A stretch of 64,000 nt of DNA from NCBI GenBank assembly GCA_932521035.1, contig OW051497.1:6014001-6078000 (forward strand), read 5' to 3'. Positions 24,668-41,042 of this stretch are shown here, piece by piece. This DNA is from Oscheius dolichura (lineage: Eukaryota; Nematoda; Chromadorea; Rhabditida; Rhabditidae). A model generated the notes under the pieces. The model was given only the letters and a program-made list of their open reading frames with translations. It was not told the DNA's origin and did not search any database. Positions within the stretch are counted from its first letter, which is position 1; every line of letters starts with the position of its first letter. The position numbers and the translations under genes were made by a program.

Positions 24668-27600
24668 ATGGGTCAGCCGTCGGCCAAGACGGAGCCCGCC
24701 TCTGAAGAGGCCACCGTCATTGGAACCCGCTACCTCCATCCGAAATATAAAACATGGTTCAGGTAGCTTGAAGCGAAACTACTGGTTTATTCCTTTTAGA
24801 ATACTCTGGGGAGTAATCCTGTTCTTTTTCCTAGGGTTGACTATTTATCAAGTATGCGAACGGATAAATTACTATTTTATCAGGAATCCTTTGAACACCA
24901 GGAGAACATATGAGACTCCCCAGTCTATATTATTCCCTTCTGTTGCTATTTGCAACAAAATGCAGATACGGTAAGTTGTTCTTTCCACCATCTGATATCT
25001 TTCAAGAGCTTCAACTATCGTTGAAATGAACGCCGATCTTGCAAGAGCGCTGAGCAGCGCTTATGAAGACGATGGGAAAGTAACGAGCAACGAAACATTT
25101 CTCGACAGCCTGTCAATGTTCAACGACGTCAACATGACAGAAATATACAGGAGCTCTCATCAGAAAATTGAAGATCTATTTGTCAGGTGAGCCTGTAGTA
25201 CTTCATTGTGAAACAGGGCGTTTGTAGCTGTGAAATGGGGAAAGCAGGCTCCTGTATGGACGACATCACACCTTTCCTCACGTCAAATGGATTGTGCTTC
25301 AAAGTAACACCAAACGTCACCGTCAGACGACCAGGTGGGCCAAGCAACTTTAGAAGAATGTGCCTTAAGGTCCCGAAATAACGCTCTCGTTGCTATTAAA
25401 TCTGGAAGCCCACGAGATCATCCCAGGAATGGTTCCCGATCCAGGAATTATGCTCTCTATACAAGACGACCAAACTGTCGAGTTTTCTCAAGGAATTCAT
25501 TTAGAAGCGGGGAAAGTTGTCACAATTCCTATCAATGAAGTCCGAAAAGTATGGAGTTGCCTAGCCTCATAATTTGAAGTTAAGCTGAACCGCTTTGAGC
25601 GCTACTGTGGGAGGATGACCATGCCCCCCTTTAGCCGGAAGGAGTATTCCCTCGCGTCCTGTCAGTGGGCAACCACCATGGAGAGGGTCGAGCGGATTTG
25701 CAGCTGTCGTTCAATCGGCAGCCCCTACAATCGATTTGTACTGTCTGGTGTCAATGTAATTGCACATGTTATAGATCTTAAAAAGTCTTTAGGGAAGTAA
25801 CGTTGATACGGGAAGGAAGAAGATCAAGCCGTGCACCCTGAAAGAAGAGCTTATGTGTGTGCAGAAGGCATTTTTTGCTGATGGAAACGACTGGCCGATG
25901 ATAGAAACATGTCCAGAAGACTGCCACGAGATTTCCTACCCTTCGGTTGTCTTTGGAGAATCTTTGGTACTAGACAAACAAACATAAGTTCCTCGCTTCA
26001 GTATCCGTCTCAAGTTGCCACCTACCTGCCCAGTGATTGGGATGACACAAAAGAGAACAAGATTGCACAATTCCAGGCAACTTATACCTGCCGCATAAAT
26101 ATTATTTTCAGAAAATATTGGAAGTAATCCCACTGGAAAGGATTCCTGTAGTACGGTCGCTACAAACATTAGCAACACAGTTTCAAGAATTTCTATCAAA
26201 AGCATCGGAGGTGCTTCTTTGTTGTCTTCTAGAAAAGGGAAGTATTTCTAGATCTTCGGAGCCGACAACTACGAAAACGGGAGTAGCTGCCTCGCAGACA
26301 AAGGCTTCCGCTTTATGGACAATGCCTTCCTACGCATAAAATCAGCTGAACCACACTGGGAAGCAGTTGCTACGTAGGCGTCGACCCCCGTCCGTGAAGA
26401 TAGGATTTCAGATACGTGAGGCATTCGCTGTCACGACAAATGAACACCACCGCTACATCTGTGGGACTGAAAATGAACGAGGACGGGCAACTAAATGGAT
26501 TTGATGCTCAATTTACAGCTGATATCAATCTTGTACAAAAACAGGATCCTGTGAGACGCCATATTTTAGGTGGAACTGGCTCTTACTCAATTGCGATCCA
26601 TGGAAGTAAATCTTCAGCCGGAGTCTATGTTTGGCCTTCGTCATCTGCCACCGGATACCAGGGCAAAGATCATGAGACACGGTAGATTATTAATGAGATG
26701 ATCTGAGTAGACTAAGTTTAGTTGAGCCTTTTATTAGACGTATGCACAAATGTTTGCTGAAATTGAGGAACAAGCCACACCAGACCGAAGAAATTGGCGG
26801 AGAGTGTAGATCAGTAAGAAGTGAATCAAGAAAACAATAGATGATCTTTCCAGATCTTTACAAAACACTATGAAGTACTGGCAGACGCATGGAAATTCTA
26901 CTCCTCCACGGACACTTCATCGGAACACTACATAGTCTGCCACCTATAAGATACAGCAGAATAATTTTAGGAATACAATGAAATAATGACGAAAATTGTA
27001 GCCGTGCTTAGACGAGCCAGTTCACGAGTCTACATGGCCAGCTGGAAGGATCACAAATTTGATTTGAAAAGGGTCGAAGCGCTGTACAGGTACGCTGCCC
27101 GCAGCCGTGATAACATATTTTTCAGAGATGATGGCCCGGACAACGTTGAGATCGTCGAGTTGCTGAAATTACGAAAGATGTTCACAACAGATGCGGCAGA
27201 GGCTGTAAGATGAATTGCTTTAGGTTACAGTAATTCAGATGTGGAAATTGGTTGGACACATAGACGCCGCATTAGAGGCCAAGAGACGCTTCGAACACCG
27301 GTTCGAAATAAATGCGACGCATGAAGACATGGATAGTGTGCGGCGGGTTATGGAATGTTTAAGGAAGTCTGCAGAATCGACGTCCGTTCTAAAGGTGAGA
27401 TAATGGCACGGTTAGATAAAGTAGTATCCTACAGAAGTCCATCTTCATTCGAGGAGAGTGGCTGCCAAGGCTCCAAAGACTGGTTCAAACAGCGCAGTCG
27501 TTTTCTGTAGGACCTCAATACGATCAGTGAGCAGGAATTACAACACGTTCCAATACTTTTCAGAGTGAATTTATTGCACATCAAGCTCTATTTTGCCCAT

Positions 27601-27818
27601 TTTAAACAAGAAACTATTGTGCAGGATAGATCTTACAATCTGTTTTTGTTACTCGGTAGGCCCTATTGGGAAGCTCTAAAGTGGTCTGATTTTTAGCAGA
27701 AATTGGTGGAACTATGGGTCTCTACGTAGGAGCATCACTTCTCTCGGTCGCCGAAACAGTTGTATACTTTTTTGAAAAGAAAATTAGAAACAATGTGGTT
27801 AAACCAGCCAATGTATAA
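24668..27818 (+). CDS. DEG/ENaC (amiloride-sensitive) sodium channel with a large extracellular insertion
   Basis: Exons join in phase to ~820 residues. A short cytoplasmic N-terminus precedes TM1 (ILWGVILFFFLGLTIYQVCER) and the post-TM1 block TPQSILFPSVAICNKMQI. The extracellular domain has the cysteine-rich stretches SCEMGKAGSC, GLCFKV, RFERYCG, CQWATTMERVERICSC, KPCTLKEELMC and TCPEDCHEISYPS. TM2 at 27.70-27.79 kb contains the selectivity signature GLYVGASLLSVAE with the G-A-S tract; the DEG pre-TM2 strand VNLLHIKLYFAHF and ETI precede it. Between the strand ending KENKIAQFQ (26076) and VNLLH (27564), where family members have only a few residues, there are about nine in-phase exons encoding ~365 extra residues. 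The insertion starts after a GC-AG intron (26077-26111). Trimeric Na+ channel of the plasma membrane; ligand or mechanical gating cannot be told. Confidence 0.85.
26112..27526 (+). other. Insertion of ~365 residues in the DEG/ENaC extracellular domain
   Basis: The exons in this stretch read in frame with the channel on both sides. The first part is an amphipathic segment (KILEVIPLERIPVVRSLQ), followed by a Gly/Ser/Asn-rich part (IFGADNYENG..., GGTGSYSIAIHGSKSSAG) and then mainly helical, charged segments (IMTKIVAVLRRASSRV, ALEAKRRFEHRFEIN, MDSVRRVMECLRKSAE). Few cysteines are present, unlike the rest of the ectodomain. I recognise no domain. Splicing out the whole block would directly join FQ to the pre-TM2 strand, so an insertion-less isoform is conceivable. 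Confidence 0.65.
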
Positions 27819-28427
27819 TAAACATACTAGACCTGTACCGTATTACAGTACCCCTAATCCGAACAGGTGCGCAGGTTAATCAGGGAGAAGCCTTCTAAGG
27901 GGTACGGTACCAATAGTTGTAACTCGTTAAGATAAAGCGCTAGAACGTAAATTGTTGTTACGTAACCTTGAACACAAGTGAAAAGTACGTTTTGTCAATG
28001 GGCTGCTCTGAGTAGAAAGTGGCGAAGTTTTTGGAAAAACAAAGAAAGAAAACAAGGTTGTATGGGTGGGCGGAAGCCATACTTTGGTAAGTGGCCAGGC
28101 AGGGTTTGGTCTCATTCGCCTATTTCCCCAGCACCGTGAACAGTCTTCAGATAACCTCAGAAGAACATAGAAAATCCGATATCATTGTGATTTTGTATGG
28201 TTTTCTGAAGTTGTTCGAATTTCTTCTGTTCATAAATTAGACAATAAGTGGCCGTGACACGTCAGGTAAGACGAACAACTAATTGCATGCTTCCTTTGTG
28301 CCTCAATTAGAAGAACAATGGATATGTGACATGACAAGCGGCCGCCTTTCTGTCAAAAACAGCAGGTGATGATACCTCCGGAGCAATAACTAACGTAATC
28401 TTTTATTATTCGAAGACCTTGTGGTGA
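27819..28427. other. Convergent intergenic region
   Basis: About 0.6 kb separates the stops of the converging DEG/ENaC and hydroxyacid oxidase genes. I see no exon; it presumably holds both 3' UTRs. Confidence 0.4.
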
Positions 28428-29876
28428 CTAGAGCTTCGAGAAAAAGCCCTGATGAACAACCAGATTGTCGCACTGCTTCATCTCTTCAACGGTTCTCATT
28501 CCTTGAAAACTGTTTCTCTTTGAAAAGCTCAGGATTACCTGCTAATATCATTGTCTGTGTGAACTCATTCTGGAGTATGTTTAGCACCTCCTTGACGCCT
28601 TTGCCACCCTATTCTTCTATTGTACCTGTTAATTTGCCGACATACCCCGACAGCAAGACCCCATACTACCGGCCTTCCTACAAAGACGCCACTGGCTCCT
28701 AGAGCAACCGCTTTGAACACATCCCTTCCGTTCCTTACGCCGCCATCTAGAAATACCGGGCACTTTCCACTCACTGCTTTTACAATTTCAGGCAGAGCTT
28801 CTATCTGGAATACAATAACCCCTCTTATAAACGGGGCTTACTGTAGCAGGTGCAGAGTCGAGCTGTCGTCCTCCATGATTGGATACGATTATGCCGTCCA
28901 CACCATGAGCTACGGCTTCCATGGCATCGTCAGCCCTCATGATACCTTTCACAATTAAAGGAAGCTTTGTTTTGCTGAATAATAGTAGAAAGTAGGAAAA
29001 AAACACACCTGCGTACCCAACTTATAAGATCCCAGTCAAGTTGACTTTCTATCTGTGTGGTTACATACTCCATTAAACCAGACTCCCCTCCTTTCACTTT
29101 CGGCATTGTGGCGTGGTCGTCAGAATTAAAATTTGCCAATCTATAGCTTTCTTCAAGATGGCATTGCCTTTACTTACTCTAATCCATACGGCAGATTGAA
29201 AGCGTTCCTCAGATCCTTCAGCCGTCGTCCCAGGGATGGCGTGTCCACTGACCAGATTTGCTTTGTTAAAGTGAGCAAGACTTACCAGTCAAAACTATAG
29301 CAGAACAACCAGCCTTTTCTGCTCTTTTGATCAATGCTTCCGTTGTCACTCTCTCTTTGTATACATATAACTTAAAAGAATCAGTTGACTTTAAATGTTT
29401 TCCCTTACTTGGAACCAAATCTGGCCTCCTTTGCTAATGGTCTCTTGGGCCATAGCTTCCAGAGGTACCGTAGACCAAGAGCTAGCAATTAACAGACTAC
29501 CGGCCTCGACAGCCCCTCTAACTGTATCCATTTCGCCTTGTGGATTGGCCATTCGATGGAAAGCTGTGGGGGCAACACCTATCGGAAAAGATTTTTTAGT
29601 TCCTAGGAACTCTGCTGATGTATTCACAGTCCGAACGTCGCGGAAACAACGTGGTCGTATCAAGAGACTTGAAACAAATTGGTCGTACGTTTCAATTGAA
29701 CTCACTTATCAAATGCGTGACAATTTCGATCCAGCGTTTTCTCGTCTTCCGAGCCGCCATTATAGTAGTCGCGAGCTAGTCTGTTAAACAATGTAATATT
29801 TGAAAGAAATTTACCGTGGAAGGATATTGGTAGCTTCTTTCTGGAAGTCGGCAACCGTTAAGAGTTTGGCGGACAT
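28428..29876 (-). CDS. Peroxisomal (S)-2-hydroxyacid oxidase (glycolate oxidase family, FMN-dependent)
   Basis: About ten exons give ~372 residues, the usual length of HAO/glycolate oxidase. Key blocks: [15 protein letters not shown] at the start, [27 protein letters not shown], the [20 protein letters not shown] helix, [13 protein letters not shown] with the FMN-contacting lysine, and the active-site [16 protein letters not shown] with catalytic His and substrate Arg. [20 protein letters not shown] and FVGRP form the phosphate-binding end. The C-terminus is FFSKL, a canonical SKL type 1 peroxisomal targeting signal. The enzyme oxidises L-2-hydroxyacids such as glycolate to 2-oxoacids, giving hydrogen peroxide. 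An upstream in-frame ATG (~29922) exists; the one at 29876 fits the family start. Confidence 0.95.
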
Positions 29877-30203
29877 TTTGCCAATGATAAGATTGCATGC
29901 AATCTTTGTTTTGCCTATGACCATCAAGGTCAGTCATGGGGACAGTTACAAAAAAAGTGTCAGCTCATAATGTGTCAGTTGCTGTGCGTTGTGCTGCTTC
30001 TCACATACAGCAAACACTAATCCTTGCCCTTGTTTCAGTGGCATGTTATACGCAGTCTTCGGACAGTTCAAACAATTGTAAAGAGGATTGTGACAAGTTG
30101 GCGAGTGTACTCCTAGTTAAACAAGTGGGTGGTCAGGGCTGGCTGGACTACTTAATTAGAGGAGATATTTATAAAATACACATAAATACAATTACAACAA
30201 TGT

Positions 30204-34227
<4,024 letters not shown>

Positions 34228-35551
34228 CCTGAAAGCTGTTCCTTGACCAAACGACACACCAGGGAGACAATTAAGAAATTATAGGAGGAAGGAAGGATCG
34301 ATGTCCTGGAGGAGTCGGCTAAATTTACATGGGAAGTCAACTTGGCTACGTTGCGGCTGGTACTAGGCGCCTCTCACATAAAGAACGGCGAAGAACGGGA
34401 GGCAAAATACTGGGAGTGCCGCGAATTTTTCATTTATAATGGCGGTTTTAGCTGACTACAATCCTCGCCCGGATCAAAACAACCTTCATTCAAAAGATTT
34501 CACACGTCTGAATGGCACAAAGGAAATGTTAATGAAGACATCGGAATGGAATTTTTAGAAGGGGGAGAGAATTGAATTAGGCACACGGGGTCGAACGAAA
34601 CACTACTGAGGTGAACGTGATAGGCGAAGGCAAAGAGGAGGGAGCAGTGGAGACTGTTTTGCATCAAGGGTCTGCGGGTCACATGGCGTTAGCCAGCTGT
34701 GGACGGTACGGGATGACCGTCAGACAGCCCCATTGATCGGTAAATTGAGGCCGTCAGTAAGGAGGCGACACGTCTTTAGCAATAACATTAATTGCTGGGG
34801 CGAGACATGGGGTGAGGTGGGTTATTTGAGGGTCGGATGGGGTTTCAGTGCTGGTCTTGTGACCGCATGTCCTCTTATCAGCTGTCTAACAGATGACCAG
34901 TGGTGTATATCTGGCAGTTGGGAAAGGCGGAAGTCTCCTAGATATTTCCGCACGAGTCAAAGTGAGAGAATAATACTACGGCTTCTTTGGAGGAAATTGT
35001 TACATCGCCCGTTAATTGCGTTGTGTACCCCAGTTAATTCTGCGTGGGAACGGCAGTATGCTCCCGAAAGAGCCGTGGGAACCGTTCTCATATTTAGATG
35101 TTTCAATGCAGATTCCCCGACCTCTTGATAGATATTATAAGTGATAACTTTCATGAGCAAAAAGCAGTTGAGGGCCACATAGGCGAGGCTGATAGGACAC
35201 CTTGTTGCCGCAAGGACATAGAACATGGGCCCTATTATCAGTCTTAATACTCCGTGGGGAGTAACTTCACTCCTACTAAGCGCGTGTTTTGACACACACT
35301 AAGGATGGGAAAAATATGGAAGAATGATGAAAGGAGGATAACACTTGATTAATGGAAATGGCAGCGTTACCGCAGGAATAAGCAAACACTCTTGAGAGGA
35401 TCTTCAAAGCCATGCCGGCTTCACGTTTGTCTCCTGTTGCACTCCTCTTTATTGGTTTCTTAAACCGCATTTGCCCCTGGGCTCCAAACAGCGTAAGTCA
35501 CATGCTCATATTGGAAGATAATAAGAAAGAAAAAGTTTTATCTCCGTTGTT
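34228..35551. other. Intergenic region without a supported gene
   Basis: Several short open stretches on both strands were checked (for instance 34733-35128 + and 34957-35295 -); none has a domain, signal peptide plus splice-consistent continuation, or protein-like composition. The 34.2-34.4 kb part is probably the cathepsin promoter. Confidence 0.4.
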
Positions 35552-36660
35552 TTATTCCCAATCAATAAATTCCCGGCAGTTGGTGAGGAAATTAGTGCAA
35601 CGTATCACGTTGAAGGTGTCCTTCGGACGAGGGAAAGGGTTGCATATCTGAGAGGAACTACTCTCTAGGATGTGTAATTAGGATTACCTTCCGGGCTTCG
35701 TCCACAACATCTTCACATTTCTTCAGCGCAGCCTTTGGATTAGGTTGCTGTTCCGTTACTTCTGATGGTGGCTAGGTCTCACCTTTTAAACTCGCCTGTC
35801 ATACAAAATACCTTTGCTGGTGTTAGTTCCGGTAGGCAGAACTGTTCAAATGCGTAGCAGAACTGGATACTTGCCTGCTGAATATTGTGCACTGTGCAAT
35901 GCTTGGGGTATTGCTTGTAATATCTGAGACTTCATTATGACAATTGTTTTCTGATCACCTCTGGCAGTAAGAAATCACCGGGAGTACTCCAGGAGTGGAG
36001 GCGCATGCCGGAGGGTATGCCTTGCAGAACGGCAACTGAACTCATTTTTCATCCTGTCTGTATGAAGAACACAACTGAACAGCTTAACAAGTACTAACAT
36101 CGGTGTCTTCGACATCTCCATGACACGCCATTACAAAATGCTCTCTTTGCACCACGCAGTACTCGCTAATGTAGACTAAAACCGTCTTCTAAAGAACTGC
36201 ATCCGTTTGTCCACAAGAATAGATACCTCATCCTCGGGAGGTGCTCCGTGATGCGCTCCATGGTGTGAGACGGTTGTATGGTTGGTTTCACCCAGAGTAT
36301 CATCGAAAGGATCCTAAAGTCTAGTTTACTCCCTTCTCTTTGCCGACTGACGACAGCCTTTTCCTCCGTGTGACTGACATTTAAAGGTTTCGGCAGTCTC
36401 AGCAATGTACCGAGATCGTCGTCATTAATGTGATTTTTCGTGTGATTTCCCGCGGGGGCTAAAAATAACTTCGGTGCAGTCTTTGGGGGTTTTCACCTGG
36501 AACTTCTGTTACAACTGGTGGTGGGACCAGCCTGGGAGAAGTCGTCGGAACCGCCGTTGTGGTCGTGGATGTTGTCGTTGTCGTGCTCGTTAACGATGTT
36601 AGGGCAGCACAAAAATCAAGAGATGGTCTTTTTTGGCAGGCTCGCTAAATAGTTTTGTAA
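35552..36660 (-). CDS. Secreted Thr-rich and Cys-rich protein, function unknown (5' end not found)
   Basis: About eight exons join in phase to a stop at 35552, giving ~270 residues. From the N-terminal side: ACQKRPSLDFCAALTS, a mucin-like Thr run (36.53-36.60 kb), a His/Asn-rich part (SHHGAHHGAPPEDE), then a cysteine-rich part with YISEYCVVQREHF, RYYKQYPKHCTVHNIQQ, FCYAFEQFCLPEL, KKCEDVVDEARKICNPFP and CTNFLTNCREFIDWE at the C-terminus. The paired-cysteine spacing and O-glycosylation-like run suggest an extracellular protein. The first exon with start codon and signal peptide was not found upstream of ~36655. One intron (35762-35795) appears to use a GC donor. I do not recognise the family. 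Confidence 0.6.
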
Positions 36661-37609
36661 GTTGAGCAAGGAATCTTTGAGATTGCGTCATCTTGTGAAA
36701 AAAACAGCCTGAATTCTATTCATATAACAAAAAAATGTCAGCTGTTGCAGTAAGTTCAGTAACCGTTAATGAAGACGTGGATCAGAAAGAGAGTTATGTT
36801 CGAAGCTTTAAATAGAGTAGCGATAGCATATCTTTTGCTCACAAATGTTCAATTTGAACGCTTTCCTTAGTGGAAGGGTCCAACATAAATTAAGAGAATA
36901 GAAGCAATACCTCAAGAAGGACAGATCGGAAATGAGCTCGGCCGCTGACGCTGACAAAGACAAAGAAGAAGATGTAAGCCAGCATATTCATATGCATCGA
37001 TTGACCGCAGGGGATAACCAGTTCCTAGAATTAGGCCCGACTGACCGGAGCGGGGACCGAAGGCAAAAATGGAAAGACGTTCTTCAACCGGTTTATAACG
37101 GTGTTTGAACTCGCTGTTAGGCTACATCTGATAGCTGAGGACATATCAAGTACAAAGACTGAGATTTATTCAAACCCAATACAAAAATGACAATTGAATT
37201 TAAAAATGACTTGATAACACATCGTTGAAAATAATGTTGGCTTACTGCGCGACCAGAAACTTTTCAATGCGAAAGGAATAAGAACGTAAACCCAGCAGTA
37301 TCTGTCTGTACATAGTGATCGCCAGCGATACAAATGTCTATACAAGAAAGAGGTCAATAGAAAGAAGGAGCCTTGGTATATACAGAGATAACAAGAAGTT
37401 TAACTGATGCAGTGAGAGGTAGGAGGGAACTCGCCGATATCATCCGTATTTGGAGGACCAGAATCGTCTGTTACGGCACGAGGGCGGGCTAAAAGAACCA
37501 AATAGACAGTGTAACACAGACAGTGAAGGGATAAAGCCATACTCCCACGACGGAAAAGAATAGGTTAAGGTTAGTAAAGACATTTCACAAGATGGAATCT
37601 TATGGAATC
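36661..37609. other. Interval without a supported complete gene
   Basis: It should contain the missing first exon and promoter of the Thr/Cys-rich minus-strand gene. A short plus-strand start MSSAADADKDKEED followed by a donor at 36975 was seen but no continuing exon. A short tandem repeat (TATGGAATCT, 2.7 copies) lies at 37591-37617. Confidence 0.35.
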
Positions 37610-39176
37610 TTATGGAACATGCGGATCTTCGTGCAACTTAGCGTGTCTTTTAATTAAGAAGACTTTCACAGAGGGAGCATGCACTGTGGAAATAATTGGT
37701 GAAAAAACAAGCTATCATACTTGTGCCCAACACACATACCATCATCACCTTTGGAATCCTTGTGGGGGCCAATTTTATGCTGCTTCACGGGCTGACACTC
37801 TCCCGTCTGAGGATTTATGCTGTAGCAGTAGAGATAGCCGTCTGTGGTTGCGGCCAGGAGATACGTTTGTCCTTCGATCCTGAAAAGATATATGGGAACG
37901 GACAAACGGTAGAAAGGGGCAAGAAATACATAGCTCATTTAAAAATGAGCAAAATATTTTTGTTGTTCAACGCACGTAGGCATAGCCGCGATGGTCTTTT
38001 TGTCGTTTCCGGGGAGACGGGCAACAGCGAAGCTTCGCTCTGATGTCATTAGGTCGTTGACCTGGGTAGGGAAGTATGTTGTAGCCGCGTTGGTAAAGGA
38101 GGTCAGATAACCAAAGAGCCCGCTATCCTGTTGAGGTTCCCTGTAACGGAATGTTTACAAAGCCAAATTCGACAGAGCTCACAGTTTCTTTTCCGGTTCA
38201 GGGGCCTTTTCCAGTTTGAAGACGTGTACTGTCTCGGTATTGCTAGAGGAGCAGAGATACGCCGAGTCTTCAGAGAAGGCCAGTGAGTAGATTGTTACAC
38301 ACCGCGTGACACCACGTCGGAACTCAAACAAGCGGGTCCCCTGGGGAAGACCGAAGACTCTAATGACGGTTCCCTTGTTACTGGCAGTTGCCAACATAGT
38401 CCCTAAAAGAAGAACGTAAAATAAAATTGAGAAATGGAGGTACCTTCTTTGTTGAATTTGATAGCAGCCAGAGGGCCGTCGTGTGCTTGGAAAGTGGTAA
38501 GGGCCTTGAGGTGGTAGCCGTCGAAGATGTTAACTGTTCCTGTTTCGGCACTAGCTGGATATGCAATCAACGAGTTGCTCTCGGAAGCAGTTAGATCGAC
38601 CAGGCCCTGGTGGTTAATGGGAGTGTCCATAATGTTGTGGAGAAGTGTCATGGCTTTCAGATTGTACAAGTGAATACAGTCTTCTAAGCAAACAATCACT
38701 CTCTATAAAATAACGATGAGCAAAAGCATTAAAGACAAATTACTTCTCTATTGAGTTTCACGTTCAATATAGATTTCGTGAATTTGTTATTACAAATCAT
38801 CGTGTGGCTGGCCAAATGCAAAAGATGCATCACTCGTGGTTCCCGCTGTGAAACTATTACCACCAGGTTTGAATTGAATAACCGTTCCACGATAATTGCA
38901 TCTCGGATGTCTAAAGTAGTATGTGAATACATTATTGGAAAACAGAAGAACGCAATGCACGGTCGGCAAGCACTCTTACTTGGAGAACTGTAGATGTCGT
39001 GGAGCAGTGTCCCGTCTTCCAATACCTCTCCTGTCATGTACAACATAATTCCTTCTCTGTGCCCGATTGCCAATGTCCTGACAAAATAAAGAAATGTCAA
39101 TAGTTCATTAGACATTTTCTCACTTTGCATCCTGGTTAAAAGAGACGGTGAGGAGCTGGGCAACATCATCTTCCAT
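37610..39176 (-). CDS. atg-18: ATG18/WIPI, PROPPIN beta-propeller autophagy protein
   Basis: About eight exons give ~375 residues starting [18 protein letters not shown]. The seven-bladed PROPPIN fold is indicated by [79 protein letters not shown] and [20 protein letters not shown], followed by the FRRG phosphoinositide-binding motif and the [14 protein letters not shown] blade. The family binds PI3P and PI(3,5)P2 through the FRRG arginines and recruits the lipidation machinery to forming autophagosomes. It resembles WIPI1/2 more than WIPI3/4. The last exon is ambiguous: splicing near 37740-37676 gives an end at 37610, reading through gives a stop at 37666. Confidence 0.93.
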
Positions 39177-39823
39177 TCTCAGGGATAGGGAGGGATTTCT
39201 CGCTGAAAACTAACCTTGAGATATAAAAGCAGTGACACGTGAGAAGGAATGATGGAGGCACAAATGGGCGGTGGGAATCGATTACAACGGAAGGATTGGT
39301 TTCCTCACTGATTACGAAAGTTTGAACCATGACGACGGCACCTATGGATATCGGCGGGAGTTTAAACGGAGTCAAAAAATGGCAGCTATTGATTGTTAGG
39401 AGCAAAATGTTTTCCCGGGAAAGGGCCGGGTAGCTGAAAGAGCGGAGGAACAGGCGAAAACTGATGGTAGACGCGAAAACTGGCAAAAGTTCGGGAAAAG
39501 TTCGACGCACTTTGGGTAAAACAATAGCTTTCAATTCAAAACTGCGTCACATGAGAACCAGCTGATTGAATGGACCGATAGGCGACGCATAAGTCGCGCA
39601 GCTGACGTTAACCACCAGGCTGTAATTATGTTTGTCATTATCCCCTTCCTGGCCTGATTCTTATCCAGAAATGGCCTCTGTACACTCCTTTACTATGCTA
39701 AGTCGTAATTGTCCGTTTGCTTTACGTATTCTGCTGAAAAACAGATTTCAAAACATCGCTAGGTGTTTACAGGAAAGCACGTGCTACATCACCGCGACCC
39801 AATCGATACCGTCGTGTAAACAC
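39177..39823. other. Divergent intergenic region
   Basis: About 0.65 kb lies between the divergent starts of ATG18 and the cystatin and presumably contains both promoters. No exon is supported. Confidence 0.4.
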
Positions 39824-41042
39824 ATGTGGCTTGTTGTTCTGTCTCTGGCAGTCTGTTCTACAGCAGCGATGAAGACTGGTGGTTGGCAAGAGCAGAATGC
39901 CTCGGATTCCGAGTACATGGTACGGTTTTTCTTTTAATATTCCTACCCCTAGTATTACACAGACGTGTTATTACTTATTAACCAGCAACGATAATAAGTC
40001 CGTTAAATATTTTTGTACCTTGCCATTGATATTTGCTCACACCTGCGTCTAGAGCCATACTTTAGTCTCTGGCAGTAAAAGACCAGGACGTTTATTGGTC
40101 AGGAGCGCTAGTGCCACGATTAAACTTTCTTTTATATAAGTTTATTTTTCAGGACAAGGCTTGGAAATCCATGAAAGTCCTTAACGACAATGCTTCTAAC
40201 AACGGGCCCTATCATTGGATGCCGATTAAGGTACACTTTTTATTTGATTTCTTTGTTCTCATAGCATTAGTGAGTGCTACTTGTTGTCGTGGGAGCGACA
40301 GTCGTAGCGACATCGCCATTGTTCAGCACCACAATAACTGTGGTTCCAGCTAGAAAACCAGCCCAGAGAAGCCAGTACGCTAGAAACAATGAGTACCTGA
40401 AGGAGCATTAATGCGCAGTATAAAAACAAACCGGATTGGCCTCCAAAACGAGCTGTTTCTAGCATTTTGTAGCTCCTCAGCAGACAAACCAATAATTGGA
40501 ACTGCTGGCTTCTAAAATTGGCCCCATTTTTGGTTAAGAAAACGTTAGTACTTGTTCAGAACTCTGATCAGCATCTGTTCCGTGCATATATCTTCTTTTT
40601 TCTGACGAGAAGCTCATTCTGACAAATAGATAAAGAGCAAGGCGAAATCGATAGACGCTCGACGTAAACCGCTACCGATAATAAAGGGATTGATAAGGGA
40701 ATTGGCGGCATTAGCGATTCAGATACAGGAAGAAATGATGAAAATCGTGATATTACAGGTCCTCTCGGCCAAGAGCCAGGTTGTCGCTGGATCCCAGCAC
40801 GAACTTGAGGTCCTTGTCGGCGAGTCCAACGTCAAGAAGGGAGTATGTCTTTATTCTTTTTTATTGGCTAATAAGCTCTTTAGGACCTTTCGGCCAACGA
40901 GTTCGGTTCTGCTAACGGACAGCTGAAAGAGAACCCGAACCGCGCTCTCTACAAGGTGACCGTCTGGGAGAAGCCCTGGGAGAACTTCGAACAGTTCACC
41001 GTCGACAAGATTCGTGGAGTCGAGGCTCACGAACAGCTCTAA
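39824..41042 (+). CDS. Secreted cystatin (cysteine protease inhibitor)
   Basis: Four exons give 138 residues. The signal peptide is [15 protein letters not shown]. The mature protein has the cystatin core: N-terminal Gly-containing segment, the helix [15 protein letters not shown], the central papain-binding motif QVVAG (QxVxG) in [16 protein letters not shown], and the C-terminal Pro-Trp loop in [11 protein letters not shown]. It lacks the four cysteines of type 2 cystatins, as many nematode cystatins do in part. It should inhibit papain-like proteases such as the cathepsin F encoded 6 kb away; that pairing is inference. The intron of ~525 nt between exons 2 and 3 (40231-40758) is much longer than usual for this window. 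Confidence 0.93.

Noticed and set aside
26112-26950. Independent nested gene inside the DEG/ENaC gene (it has a stop at ~26949 if one splice is skipped)
   Set aside because: An in-phase 36-nt intron removes that stop, and all further junctions up to the pre-TM2 exon also keep the frame, so an in-frame insertion is the simpler reading.
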